In this document: positions 1-6,099 of the stretch, piece by piece
How positions within the stretch are numbered: position 1 is the stretch's first letter
How the letters are laid out: each line of letters begins with the position of its first letter
From: Bacillota bacterium
GTDB taxonomy: Bacteria; Bacillota; Clostridia; Christensenellales; UMGS416
Reading direction: 5' to 3'
DNA length: 6,099 nucleotides
Assembly: GCA_023428265.1 (NCBI GenBank)
Contig: JAEYYW010000158.1
Span: 1 to 6,099, forward strand
Notes under the pieces: model-generated
Seen by the model: only the letters and a program-made list of their open reading frames with translations
Told to the model about the DNA's origin: nothing
Database searches by the model: none
Translations under genes and position numbers: made by a program

Positions 1-159
1 GAGCCGGCCACGCAGCCGGTCGTCCACACCGTTGCCAAAGGCGAGAGCCTGTCGCGCATCGCCAACCATTATGGCAAGCGTTGGCAGGACATCGCCGAGG
101 ACAATGGCATTCGGGCGCCCTGGGTCATACATCCGGGGCAGAGACTACGGATCCTGTAG
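1..159 (+). CDS. C-terminal fragment of a LysM-domain protein (5' end outside window)
   Basis: Frame 1 is open from the first base to a TAG at 157-159 and gives 52 residues, the end of a longer protein. After a short Pro/Thr-rich linker (EPATQP) comes one complete LysM repeat. It shows the family's opening pattern (HTVAKGESLSRIANHYG), the central WQDIAEDNGI, and the closing HPGQRLRI just before the stop. LysM modules bind the N-acetylglucosamine part of peptidoglycan or chitin, so the protein probably contacts the cell wall. C-terminal LysM repeats like this occur in cell-wall hydrolases, spore or surface proteins and phage tail-associated proteins, and the missing N-terminus prevents choosing between them. 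A hairpin terminator follows 40 bases after the stop, so this gene is probably the last of its transcript and not necessarily co-transcribed with the toxin. I am confident of the domain but not of the full protein's role. Confidence 0.85.
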   Translation, partial: EPATQPVVHTVAKGESLSRIANHYGKRWQDIAEDNGIRAPWVIHPGQRLRIL

Positions 160-198
160 GCGAGGGTTTTCATACTCGAAAGAGCGCATGCATTGACG

Positions 199-230
199 GG
201 CGGAGGGGAATGCCCCTCCGCCGGTTTTAG
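199..230 (+). terminator. Rho-independent terminator after the LysM gene
   Basis: A perfect 10-bp GC-rich inverted repeat (199-208 GGCGGAGGGG with 213-222 CCCCTCCGCC) encloses an AATG loop and is followed by GGTTTTAG. It lies between the LysM stop codon and the toxin ribosome binding site, so it should end the upstream transcript. The U tract is short (four T), so some read-through into the toxin gene is possible. I saw no convincing promoter between it and the toxin start. Confidence 0.78.
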
Positions 231-241
231 TTCAACGCCGC

Positions 242-249
242 AAAGGAGG
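242..249 (+). promoter_or_regulatory. Ribosome binding site of the large toxin gene
   Basis: AAAGGAGG is a near-perfect anti-16S match placed six bases before ATG 256. It decides the start of the large gene. The longer in-frame alternative, a TTG at 193, lies at the foot of the terminator hairpin and has no ribosome binding site. Confidence 0.9.
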
Positions 250-255
250 CGCAAC

Positions 256-3200
256 ATGGCGAAGAAGAATGACCCCTTGGCAATATTGAGTAACCCGTAT
301 GGCCAGACTCCTGAAAGCTGGGAGAAATGGAAAAAGGACACCTTTGACCCATACAAGCGCCGGCAAACCAGTGTGCTGAACCGGGCGGAACGGCAGGCGA
401 AGGAGAACTACTCCACCTTCCGCTCGCAGGCCCGCAACCAGCTCACGCAGGCTGTGCAGCAGCTGAAGTCCGCCACAGAAACCGACGCGCTGCGCCGGGG
501 TCTGGCCCGATCCACGATCCATGGAGCAATCGTGGGCAGCGAGACTGAGCGCATGGAAAAGGAGATTGGAAAGCAGACCGACGCTGCCAAGTCCGCCATG
601 GACAAGACGTTGGCGCAGGTGAAGGCAGGGCGGGCGGGCCTGGCGAAGAACAGTCAGGCGGTAACTGGTGTGGATAATGCGTTTAAAGAGTATAAAGCAG
701 TGAATGTGACCAATGTGAAAGCGGTTGCAGATAAGAAAGAAACCAATGCAGATATTATTGGCCGGTTGGTTGCGTTGAACGCGCCGGATCAAGTGGTGAA
801 ATCCTTGAAGAATGCCGATGCCATTGCGAAAGCGACATATGGTGCACAAGATGTGGCAGGGTACAATGATGTCAAGAAAAAAGTGCTTGGCGCCTATGGG
901 CTTAAGGATGGCCAGTATGACCCAAACAGTATAAAAGATACATTGGGCAACCGGCTCTATTGGGCGGGAATGAATAAGACCAACAACCTCGTGAACTCGC
1001 TGAAGGCCAGTTTTGATGTTGCTGCCGGTATTGTCAGTATGAAGCCGCAAAAAGTGGATGCCAAGGCACCAACTGCCCCATCCACCACAGCGGAACCTTA
1101 CTTCAACGCATACGCCGCGTTGGAGAAGTCGGGGTTGTTGATGGATGATCCCGACAGCAAGCCTGGTAAACCTGCTGACAAGATCATCGACAACGAAAAA
1201 ATGTATACATACCTTGTGGATGAGGCGAAACGCAAGGCTGAGCTATACGGCAACAAACCTAAAGATGACAAAGACACCGAGTATTATGAGAAAGCGCAAT
1301 ATATCCAGGTTAGTGAAAAGGAATGGAACGCCAGCGGCTATCATTATGATGAAAACGACATAGACGATGTGGAACGCCGGGCGAGGGGGCTGCCGCCGAA
1401 GGAGTTTCTCGACCTGTATTCCATCTCGGACGAGGATCAGAAAAACCGGCTGGAAGGCGAGATGCCGACCGCTGTGCAAAACTCGAGAAGCGTAATAGAT
1501 GCAATCGATATTTACAACGCGAATCTCTACGCGATGTATCGGGATGGAAAGGCAACGCCGGAAGCACTTGCTGATTTGCTTGCGCAGCACCCGGAGGTGG
1601 CGGAGATCAACCGGATGGAGCAGCAGAGGCAGGCGATCATCCAGGCTGCCCGGGATATGGGAGAAACCATTAATCAAGACAGTGAAACCATGACCACACT
1701 GGGTGGAAAGTACAATATCAAAACGCTGGAAGGTGCCGGGTTTCAAGCGGGTGCAGGTTTATATAATAGGCAGCATACCACTCGATTGATGTGGGAAGGG
1801 GTTCACAAAGCGGGTGCAATAACTGTACTTGATGATCTTGAAACGTATATTGAAACTGGCGATGAGCGCGGTGTGAAAGAATACATCAAGAATCACCCGG
1901 AAATATCAGAGTATATGTCTCTTTTGCAGTATGATTCTGTGGATGCTTTTCAAAAAGATATGGCAGGCAAGGCTTATCAAAATGCCAGTGATAAGGCCGG
2001 CATGCTTCAAGTTGAATTTGACAAGAAGAAAGATAGGCTGTTGGAAGAAGCAATTATTAGTCGCGCTAGGATTCTCGCGAAAGGGGGGCAGTTTTCTGAG
2101 TACTGGGCTAATGTTGTGAAAAGCCATGATTTGGGCTTTAGCTTGATACAACTTAACGAGTATGGTGAGCCACTATATGGTGCGAAACCAGGCGGAGAAT
2201 ATGGAAAAACAAATCACTCCATAGAAGACTGGACTCAGGCAGTGGATATGTCTGATGAAGAGGTCGACGCTATTCGAAAGCAGGCGGGAGAGCAGGAGGT
2301 TAAGGCTCAAATCGCTGTGCTAAATGAGAATTTGAGGATAGCAAACGAAGATCGGAAGGTAACCCAGCAAGAACATAGCGAAACGCTTATGGAGAATTTC
2401 GCACCAGTTGGGTTTTCGCCAGTAGGGCGCGAGAAAGAACTTACCGACGCAATTCTCAGTGTTGCAGCAATCAAACGGGAAGATGGCGGAACATCTCCGC
2501 TATATGATAACTTAATCAATTACTTGGGGCAGGGGTATCGCATTTGGCAGCTCAATGAAGAAGGGGTGCCAATAGTTGAAGACAAATCGATTCTGCCCGA
2601 AGGATTCGACGAAGATGTTATCGCACGAACAATTACTGCATGGCAACAAGACTTTTTTGGCACATCCGGCTATGAGATGAGCGAGGTTGATTCAGCGGCA
2701 GTACAAGCATCAGCTACCAATATGACGGGCTTTTCCAGGACAGTGAATGACCTGAAAAATGGATTACTGTCAAAAAACAAACCGCCGTTGATGGGAAAGT
2801 ACCAGAAGGATGGTTCCGATCCGTTTTTGGAAGCCTCATTTATCCAGGCAAACCCATCAGCATATCAGGCAGAAATTGATGATGCGATAAACAGGTTGCG
2901 GGCGGACCCAGATCTCACAACATCACAAAAGGCCATTCTTGCATTACTGGAGAAAGGCGTCGCTCTTGAGAACATATTTGAAGGCGCCCCGGATGTATGG
3001 TTTGATAAAACCAAGGTCAACTTCTCCTCTATTGAATCACAGCAAAATAGTATGAATGTTGTGAAAGCTCTTGGTGAATTGGGAGTGATTGACCAGCGAG
3101 TTGCAACTGCTGCATCAATCATTGAAGGTACAAACTGGAGCAATGCAATTGCGCAAAGCCAGCTGACCGGCGACCGTATTCATGATTTGAAGTATAACCT

Positions 3201-4836
3201 GATGACTGAGGCATTTAAAATGCTTCCTCAAATTGCAGTGTCGCTCGTTGGAACACCTGCTGCAGGTCTGGCGTTAGGCACTGCCTTTACCGGACTCACA
3301 AGTTATGGCACATATGCGGAACAAGCACGGCTTGATGGTGCAAATCTAGACCAACAAAGCCTGTATGGAGTATTGTCTGCAATTGTAGAATCGGGTTTGA
3401 ACTTAATCCCAACGCAAAGGTTATTGAAAATCCCTGAAAAGGTGCTTACAAACGCACTATTTGAGATTGGTGGAGAAGTAGGCACAACACTAATAACCAA
3501 TACGCTAGCAAAAGTAATCTATAAACCCGACATGAGTTTATTTTCTGTAGAACGAGGAAAGGATGCGGTATTTAGTATACCGGAGATCATTGACACTATT
3601 TTCATTTCGGGGGTTCTCGGTGGAGCCTCCAATGTAGCTGGCATTGCATTTAAAGGCAATCCAGAGACAAGCTCAAATGCAATCACCATCACCCAGAGCG
3701 ACGGGACAATATCTCTTCTGACCGATTCCAGTGGCAATACCATGATCTTTGGCGATCATGAGGCACAGAAATTTCTCCATGCTGTGGACCGGGGGAAGCC
3801 GGATGGGAAACTTTCAATGGTGGACATGTCCGGCTCAAAAGGGTTGGAGATCGCAAGAGAAGCTAATCTTGCGAGCAAACTCAAAGAGTCGGGGCAAAAA
3901 GCCAAGCAAGCAATAAGCTCTATTTCGACTGAGGTTGACCGCATCACCACCCTGCTCCAAGGCAAGATCAACGATCAGATGAACACCCTAAACAACTTCA
4001 TCAACCAGACCAGCGCGTTCCTCAATCCCAACCCCCAATTCGTCCTGGCCGATGGCCCCACCTTCAACACCCAATCCCATTCCGACACTTCAAACACCAC
4101 CCGCTCTCACAACACAACCACCACCAATACCACCACCACCAACGCCACCTTTGATCTCTCCATCAACAGCAACACCGGCATTGTGAAGGGCCTGCAAGCC
4201 CGCAACCTGGAAACCAGGCTGAACGACAAGCTGGCCGCCTCGGGCCGCACCGTCACCCCCGGCGACCTTTATGCAGTCACGGTGCGGCGGGGGAAATATC
4301 AGGATGGTGTGCCGTATCATGGGCAGAAGATACAGCCCGCCGGGGATGGCTCCGTCACGCACATATTGGAGGCATTCGGGGTAAGTGCCGGGGGAGAGAC
4401 GATCAACTTCAAGAGGGTAACCGATGAAACGCTGCGGACGATGGAAAATGGCGCGAAGGCGGGAGAAAATGTTGCGGAGGTTGCAGGAGATGGGGAGGAG
4501 AGTGGAGAACATAATAGATCCGTCTCATATAGTCGCCCGTCAAAGTTCAGGAAGGGTATCAAGTCAGCCACATGGTTGCTTGCGGTTGTTGATAGTGATG
4601 GTGGCGTAGTTAAGTCACCGGGCGGGAGTATAGTCCAAGAATCTGACAACTGGGTCATGGGACATAAGCCCGGATATGAGTTCAAAAAGCATAAGGCAAG
4701 TGCAGCTCGAAGAGGTATTACGAGAAAGGAGTTCATTGATGAACACAACAATCCAGCTCACTACAGGCCAGAAACGAAAGAAGATAATGAGTCTCACATA
4801 CATGAAGGATCAGATGATCTAAACTTCTGGGAATAG
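256..4836 (+). CDS. Large polymorphic toxin with C-terminal GH-E family nuclease domain
   Basis: The protein has 1526 residues from ATG 256 and no signal peptide; the N-terminus is charged (MAKKNDPLAIL). Residues 1-270 are helical, rich in Lys, Gln and Ala, and probably coiled coil. The long middle has no domain I recognise; residues 599-640 and 732-773 are an internal repeat. Gly/Ala-rich hydrophobic stretches lie near 989-1015 and 1106-1132 and might contact membrane. A Thr/Asn-rich linker (about 1269-1298) leads to a pre-toxin region (1299-1414) that is duplicated downstream. The tip, about 1422-1526, matches the GH-E nuclease family (HNH/Endonuclease VII fold): WVMGHKPGYEF at 1466-1476 with G1469 and H1470, then EFIDEHNNP (1492-1500), YRPE (1503-1506) and a final HIHE (1514-1517). 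Members are toxin tips thought to cleave nucleic acid in target cells. The SUFU-like immunity gene 30 bases downstream supports this. No haemagglutinin repeats, RHS, LXG, VgrG or MuF domain is visible, so the delivery route is unknown. The tip call is strong; the nature of the body is open. Confidence 0.93.
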   Translation: MAKKNDPLAILSNPYGQTPESWEKWKKDTFDPYKRRQTSVLNRAERQAKENYSTFRSQARNQLTQAVQQLKSATETDALRRGLARSTIHGAIVGSETERMEKEIGKQTDAAKSAMDKTLAQVKAGRAGLAKNSQAVTGVDNAFKEYKAVNVTNVKAVADKKETNADIIGRLVALNAPDQVVKSLKNADAIAKATYGAQDVAGYNDVKKKVLGAYGLKDGQYDPNSIKDTLGNRLYWAGMNKTNNLVNSLKASFDVAAGIVSMKPQKVDAKAPTAPSTTAEPYFNAYAALEKSGLLMDDPDSKPGKPADKIIDNEKMYTYLVDEAKRKAELYGNKPKDDKDTEYYEKAQYIQVSEKEWNASGYHYDENDIDDVERRARGLPPKEFLDLYSISDEDQKNRLEGEMPTAVQNSRSVIDAIDIYNANLYAMYRDGKATPEALADLLAQHPEVAEINRMEQQRQAIIQAARDMGETINQDSETMTTLGGKYNIKTLEGAGFQAGAGLYNRQHTTRLMWEGVHKAGAITVLDDLETYIETGDERGVKEYIKNHPEISEYMSLLQYDSVDAFQKDMAGKAYQNASDKAGMLQVEFDKKKDRLLEEAIISRARILAKGGQFSEYWANVVKSHDLGFSLIQLNEYGEPLYGAKPGGEYGKTNHSIEDWTQAVDMSDEEVDAIRKQAGEQEVKAQIAVLNENLRIANEDRKVTQQEHSETLMENFAPVGFSPVGREKELTDAILSVAAIKREDGGTSPLYDNLINYLGQGYRIWQLNEEGVPIVEDKSILPEGFDEDVIARTITAWQQDFFGTSGYEMSEVDSAAVQASATNMTGFSRTVNDLKNGLLSKNKPPLMGKYQKDGSDPFLEASFIQANPSAYQAEIDDAINRLRADPDLTTSQKAILALLEKGVALENIFEGAPDVWFDKTKVNFSSIESQQNSMNVVKALGELGVIDQRVATAASIIEGTNWSNAIAQSQLTGDRIHDLKYNLMTEAFKMLPQIAVSLVGTPAAGLALGTAFTGLTSYGTYAEQARLDGANLDQQSLYGVLSAIVESGLNLIPTQRLLKIPEKVLTNALFEIGGEVGTTLITNTLAKVIYKPDMSLFSVERGKDAVFSIPEIIDTIFISGVLGGASNVAGIAFKGNPETSSNAITITQSDGTISLLTDSSGNTMIFGDHEAQKFLHAVDRGKPDGKLSMVDMSGSKGLEIAREANLASKLKESGQKAKQAISSISTEVDRITTLLQGKINDQMNTLNNFINQTSAFLNPNPQFVLADGPTFNTQSHSDTSNTTRSHNTTTTNTTTTNATFDLSINSNTGIVKGLQARNLETRLNDKLAASGRTVTPGDLYAVTVRRGKYQDGVPYHGQKIQPAGDGSVTHILEAFGVSAGGETINFKRVTDETLRTMENGAKAGENVAEVAGDGEESGEHNRSVSYSRPSKFRKGIKSATWLLAVVDSDGGVVKSPGGSIVQESDNWVMGHKPGYEFKKHKASAARRGITRKEFIDEHNNPAHYRPETKEDNESHIHEGSDDLNFWE
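2050..2574 (+). repeat. Internal protein repeat in the toxin body (residues 599-640 and 732-773)
   Basis: Two segments of the toxin align without gaps over 37 residues from an AI[IL]S start to a shared QLNE, and continue with G and P in the same places (QLNEYGEP and QLNEEGVP). I count 13 identities in 37, or 15 in 41 with the extension. The copies encode at about 2050-2175 and 2449-2574 and are 133 residues apart. The DNA has diverged, so this is an old duplication of a structural unit rather than a recent tandem repeat. Its function is unknown. Confidence 0.6.
4111..4140 (+). repeat. Tandem 15-bp repeat encoding two N-T-T-T-T units in a linker
   Basis: Two adjacent 15-base units (4111-4125 and 4126-4140) each encode Asn followed by four Thr, and a third Asn follows. 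They sit in a wider Ser/Thr/Asn-rich, low-complexity stretch (about residues 1269-1298) directly before the pre-toxin region. It reads as a flexible linker between the body and the exchangeable end of the toxin, and slippage at the ACC triplets could change its length. Confidence 0.75.
4150..4498 (+). repeat. Pre-toxin region, copy 1 (inside the active toxin gene)
   Basis: This encodes toxin residues 1299-1414, from FDLSI to AGDGE, immediately before the GH-E nuclease tip. It matches 5531-5897 downstream in the same order and frame. Two blocks are almost identical in DNA: 4189-4237 (48 of 49 bases against 5570-5618, coding GLQARNLET..LNDKL) and 4461-4498 (37 of 38 bases against 5860-5897, coding GENV.EVAGDGE). 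The part between is clearly diverged, with a small length difference. I do not recognise it as a named domain. By position it is the constant segment through which toxin tips are exchanged. Confidence 0.88.
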
Positions 4837-4851
4837 TATCGAGTGTTTGGT

Positions 4852-4859
4852 GAGGAGAA
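4852..4859 (+). promoter_or_regulatory. Ribosome binding site of the immunity gene
   Basis: GAGGAGAA lies just upstream of ATG 4867, with its GGAG core nine bases before the start. This favours ATG 4867 over the in-frame GTG at 4843, which lies upstream of this site and has no good site of its own. The site is only 16 bases after the toxin stop, so both genes are probably translated from one message. Confidence 0.8.
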
Positions 4860-4866
4860 GAATATT

Positions 4867-5445
4867 ATGGTAAGCAATGAGCGATACAAACAAATCTCAA
4901 AATACCTGGTTGGTATTATTGGAGGAGAACCACGTTTTGAAAAATTCTTGGATAAAAAAGAAGAATCTTCAGTAGTTATTATGAAAATTCTTAACAAGCC
5001 TGAGGAAGGGGTTTGTTCTTATTCAACCATTGGCTTGTACGAACATCCGATAGGTCTCAAGTATAAAGAGCAAAAACTACGAGTTGAGTTTCTGCTCACA
5101 CTTGATCAAAAAGAGACTTCGGCAGCCAATATTCTCGCAACAAGTGCATTTCATGTTATAAACTCCGGGCACAAGTGTTATCCAGGGGTGATATTTCATG
5201 ATATTGTTGGTATGTATAGAAGTGACACACAAATGAAACACATCATGTTCACAAGTCCATTTCTTTGGGATGAGAAGTTAAAAGGTTTTCAAATTGATGA
5301 TATGGTAATAGAATGGTTGCTTGCTGTTCCAATTTCTGAAAATGAGTGTAAATATGCTGAGGAATTTGGTAGCGAGGCGTTGGAAGACTTGTTTGAACAG
5401 CATGGCATAGACATTTTTACCCTTGAAAGAGTATCCATTCTATAG
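4867..5445 (+). CDS. SUFU-like immunity protein to the GH-E toxin
   Basis: The gene encodes 192 residues from ATG 4867, with no signal peptide or membrane segment, so the product should act in the cytoplasm. The pattern is that of the SUFU (Suppressor of fused) family: STIGLYEHPI (53-62), RVEFLL shortly after, HIMFTSPFLWDE (125-136), then EWLLAVPISENEC (149-161), YAEEFGSEALEDLFE (163-177) and a closing D-I-F-x-L-E-R-x-S-I-L at the C-terminus. Bacterial SUFU proteins are common immunity proteins beside nuclease toxins, where they are thought to bind and block the toxin domain. Its place 30 bases after a GH-E nuclease tip fits this role. Base composition is low in GC (19 of 60 bases at 4921-4980) compared with the upstream pre-toxin region, consistent with transfer together with the toxin tip. 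A terminator follows 35 bases after the stop. The family call is good; the specific pairing is inferred from position. Confidence 0.9.
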   Translation: MVSNERYKQISKYLVGIIGGEPRFEKFLDKKEESSVVIMKILNKPEEGVCSYSTIGLYEHPIGLKYKEQKLRVEFLLTLDQKETSAANILATSAFHVINSGHKCYPGVIFHDIVGMYRSDTQMKHIMFTSPFLWDEKLKGFQIDDMVIEWLLAVPISENECKYAEEFGSEALEDLFEQHGIDIFTLERVSIL

Positions 5446-5480
5446 GTTGAGGCACGACAAACTATATACAGTTAGCTCGT

Positions 5481-5513
5481 GAAGGTAGAGATGATCATCT
5501 CTACCTTCTTTTG
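5481..5513 (+). terminator. Rho-independent terminator closing the toxin-immunity transcript
   Basis: A perfect 12-bp inverted repeat (5481-5492 GAAGGTAGAGAT with 5497-5508 ATCTCTACCTTC) has a GATC loop and is followed by TTTTG. The whole arm-loop-arm is a palindrome, so the hairpin would also form in the antisense transcript, although the T run is only on the + side. It lies between the immunity gene and the orphan cassette, so read-through into the orphan should be poor. Confidence 0.85.
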
Positions 5514-5530
5514 TAGCTTGTTATTATCTC

Positions 5531-5897
5531 TTCTCCCTCTCCATCAAACATAACATCGCCATCCTCACTGGCCTGCAAGCCCGCAACCTGGAAACCAGCC
5601 TGAACGACAAGCTGGCCGGAGCCGGACGATCCGTCTCATCAGGCGATCGCTTCCTCGTGATGACAAGAAAAGGGAAGTATGTAGACGCTTCGCTTTACCA
5701 GCCGGGGCAGGCAGACCAACTAAACCGGAACACTCCTGATGTCGATACAAAGAGAATCCTCCAGGCTGAAGCGGTGGGGTTTGATGGGGAAAGCATTTCG
5801 TTTCGGGATGTGACCCAAGATGTGCGGACGCAGGAGATGATGGAGCGCGGCGCAGCGGAGGGAGAAAATGTTGGGGAGGTTGCAGGAGATGGGGAGG
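5531..5897 (+). repeat. Pre-toxin region, copy 2 (start of the orphan cassette)
   Basis: This is the second copy of the segment at 4150-4498. The similarity begins abruptly at FSLSI (5531), 17 bases after the terminator; nothing upstream of that point resembles the toxin linker. It ends at the same AGDGE that precedes the nuclease tip in the active gene. The two near-identical DNA blocks, 5570-5618 and 5860-5897, lie near its two ends, while the centre is diverged. Confidence 0.88.
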
Positions 5898-6099
5898 GTT
5901 CGGTATTACAGTCCATTGATAAAGAAGCAAATTATGTTCTATTCAATAAGGCCCATAAAGATTCTCTTCCCATACCCAAAGGTATAGGCCCTAATGGCGG
6001 AAGGCTACAATCCCATCATGGAATTCAAAAAGAATGGGCCATGGAAAACTTGAGGCAGTACAATTATGATCCTGAACTCGCTCCTACAATTACTATTGA
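5531..6099 (+). pseudogene. Orphan toxin cassette: pre-toxin region plus Tox-SHH-like nuclease tip (3' end outside window)
   Basis: The frame is open from just after a TGA at 5492-5494 to the window edge, about 189 codons from 5531. It lacks a start: no ATG, GTG or TTG occurs before the pre-toxin homology, and the first in-frame GTG/ATG (5657, 5660) fall inside it without a ribosome binding site. The first part repeats toxin residues 1299-1414. After GDGEG the sequence is new: SIDKEANYVLFNK, then PIPKGIGPNGGRLQSHHG with SHH coded at 6011-6019, then IQKEWAMENL and NYDPELAPTITI at the edge. This resembles Tox-SHH toxin tips, a family of the HNH/Endonuclease VII superfamily named for that motif. 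The arrangement fits a silent cassette that supplies an alternative tip by recombination. Its own immunity gene, if present, would lie to the right. It could instead be a decaying remnant of a displaced tip. The frame is intact as far as visible, so 'pseudogene' here means lacking a start rather than disrupted. Confidence 0.8.

Noticed and set aside
193..198. TTGACG as a possible -35 promoter box before the toxin
   Set aside because: The correct spacing for a -10 box falls in the GC-rich terminator arm, where nothing resembles TATAAT.
232..1050. Long - strand open frame (272 codons) opposite the toxin start
   Set aside because: It lies wholly antisense to a well-supported gene, has no ribosome binding site that I can see, and reads as a Cys/His/Arg-rich shadow of the GC-rich + strand coding.
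3741..3760. Perfect 7-bp inverted repeat (CATGATC / GATCATG) with a 6-base loop
   Set aside because: It sits inside the toxin coding region, has no T run, and a hairpin this short is expected by chance in several kilobases.
4090..4751. Two overlapping - strand open frames opposite the pre-toxin and nuclease region
   Set aside because: The Gly/Val runs are the reverse reading of the ACC-rich linker, and the + strand carries recognised domains in this interval.
4843..4866. GTG start giving the immunity protein eight more residues
   Set aside because: The good GAGGAG site lies downstream of this GTG and is correctly spaced for ATG 4867.
5565..5930. - strand open frames opposite the orphan cassette
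   Set aside because: The + strand frame matches the toxin pre-toxin region residue by residue, so the opposite frames are shadows.
6097..6099. TGA at the window edge as the stop of the orphan cassette
   Set aside because: It is out of frame with the cassette, whose last full codon is ATT at 6095-6097; the frame continues beyond the window.
1..6099. Transposase, integrase, CRISPR array, tRNA or attachment site
   Set aside because: I looked for these and saw no supporting motif or repeat pattern; the only extensive direct repeats are the two pre-toxin copies.

Overview
The window holds the variable end of a bacterial polymorphic-toxin locus. It contains, all on the + strand: the tail of a LysM-domain gene (1-159); one very large toxin gene (256-4836, 1526 aa from its best start); a cognate immunity gene (4867-5445, 192 aa); and, running off the right edge, an orphan toxin cassette (5531 onward) that repeats the toxin's pre-toxin region but carries a different nuclease tip. 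Nothing convincing is coded on the - strand.

The toxin ends in a nuclease domain of the GH-E family (HNH/Endonuclease VII fold). The signature is a WVMGHKPGYEF block followed by EFIDEHNNP and a YRPE motif. The next gene encodes a SUFU-like protein, a family known as immunity proteins for nuclease toxins of this kind. The pair is separated by 30 bases, has a clear ribosome binding site between, and is closed by a strong hairpin terminator at 5481-5513. Downstream of that terminator, the reading frame starting around 5531 matches toxin residues 1299-1414 and then switches to a new domain carrying an SHH motif, probably Tox-SHH, also of the HNH/Endo VII superfamily. The orphan has no start codon or ribosome binding site of its own. 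This is the layout expected of a silent cassette that can replace the active tip by recombination in the shared pre-toxin segment.

The unusual part is the toxin body, about 1270 residues. It has no signal peptide, no filamentous haemagglutinin or RHS/YD repeats, and no LXG/WXG, VgrG, PAAR or MuF domain that I can recognise. It is mostly charged and helical, with two hydrophobic Gly/Ala-rich stretches late in the body and an internal duplication (residues 599-640 and 732-773). The body looks more like a large phage structural or virion-internal protein than a classical secreted toxin, but this is an impression, not a demonstrated homology. The delivery route is therefore the open question.

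Organism: the strong AAAGGAGG ribosome binding site, the style of the terminators and the GAGGAG site before the immunity gene fit a Bacillota (Firmicutes) member of moderate to high GC, possibly a Clostridia-type anaerobe or its prophage. This is a low-confidence guess. Base composition is strongly mosaic: 60-base samples range from 67% GC near the toxin start, to 37% late in the body, back to 70% in the pre-toxin region, and down to 32% in the immunity gene. This supports assembly by recombination.
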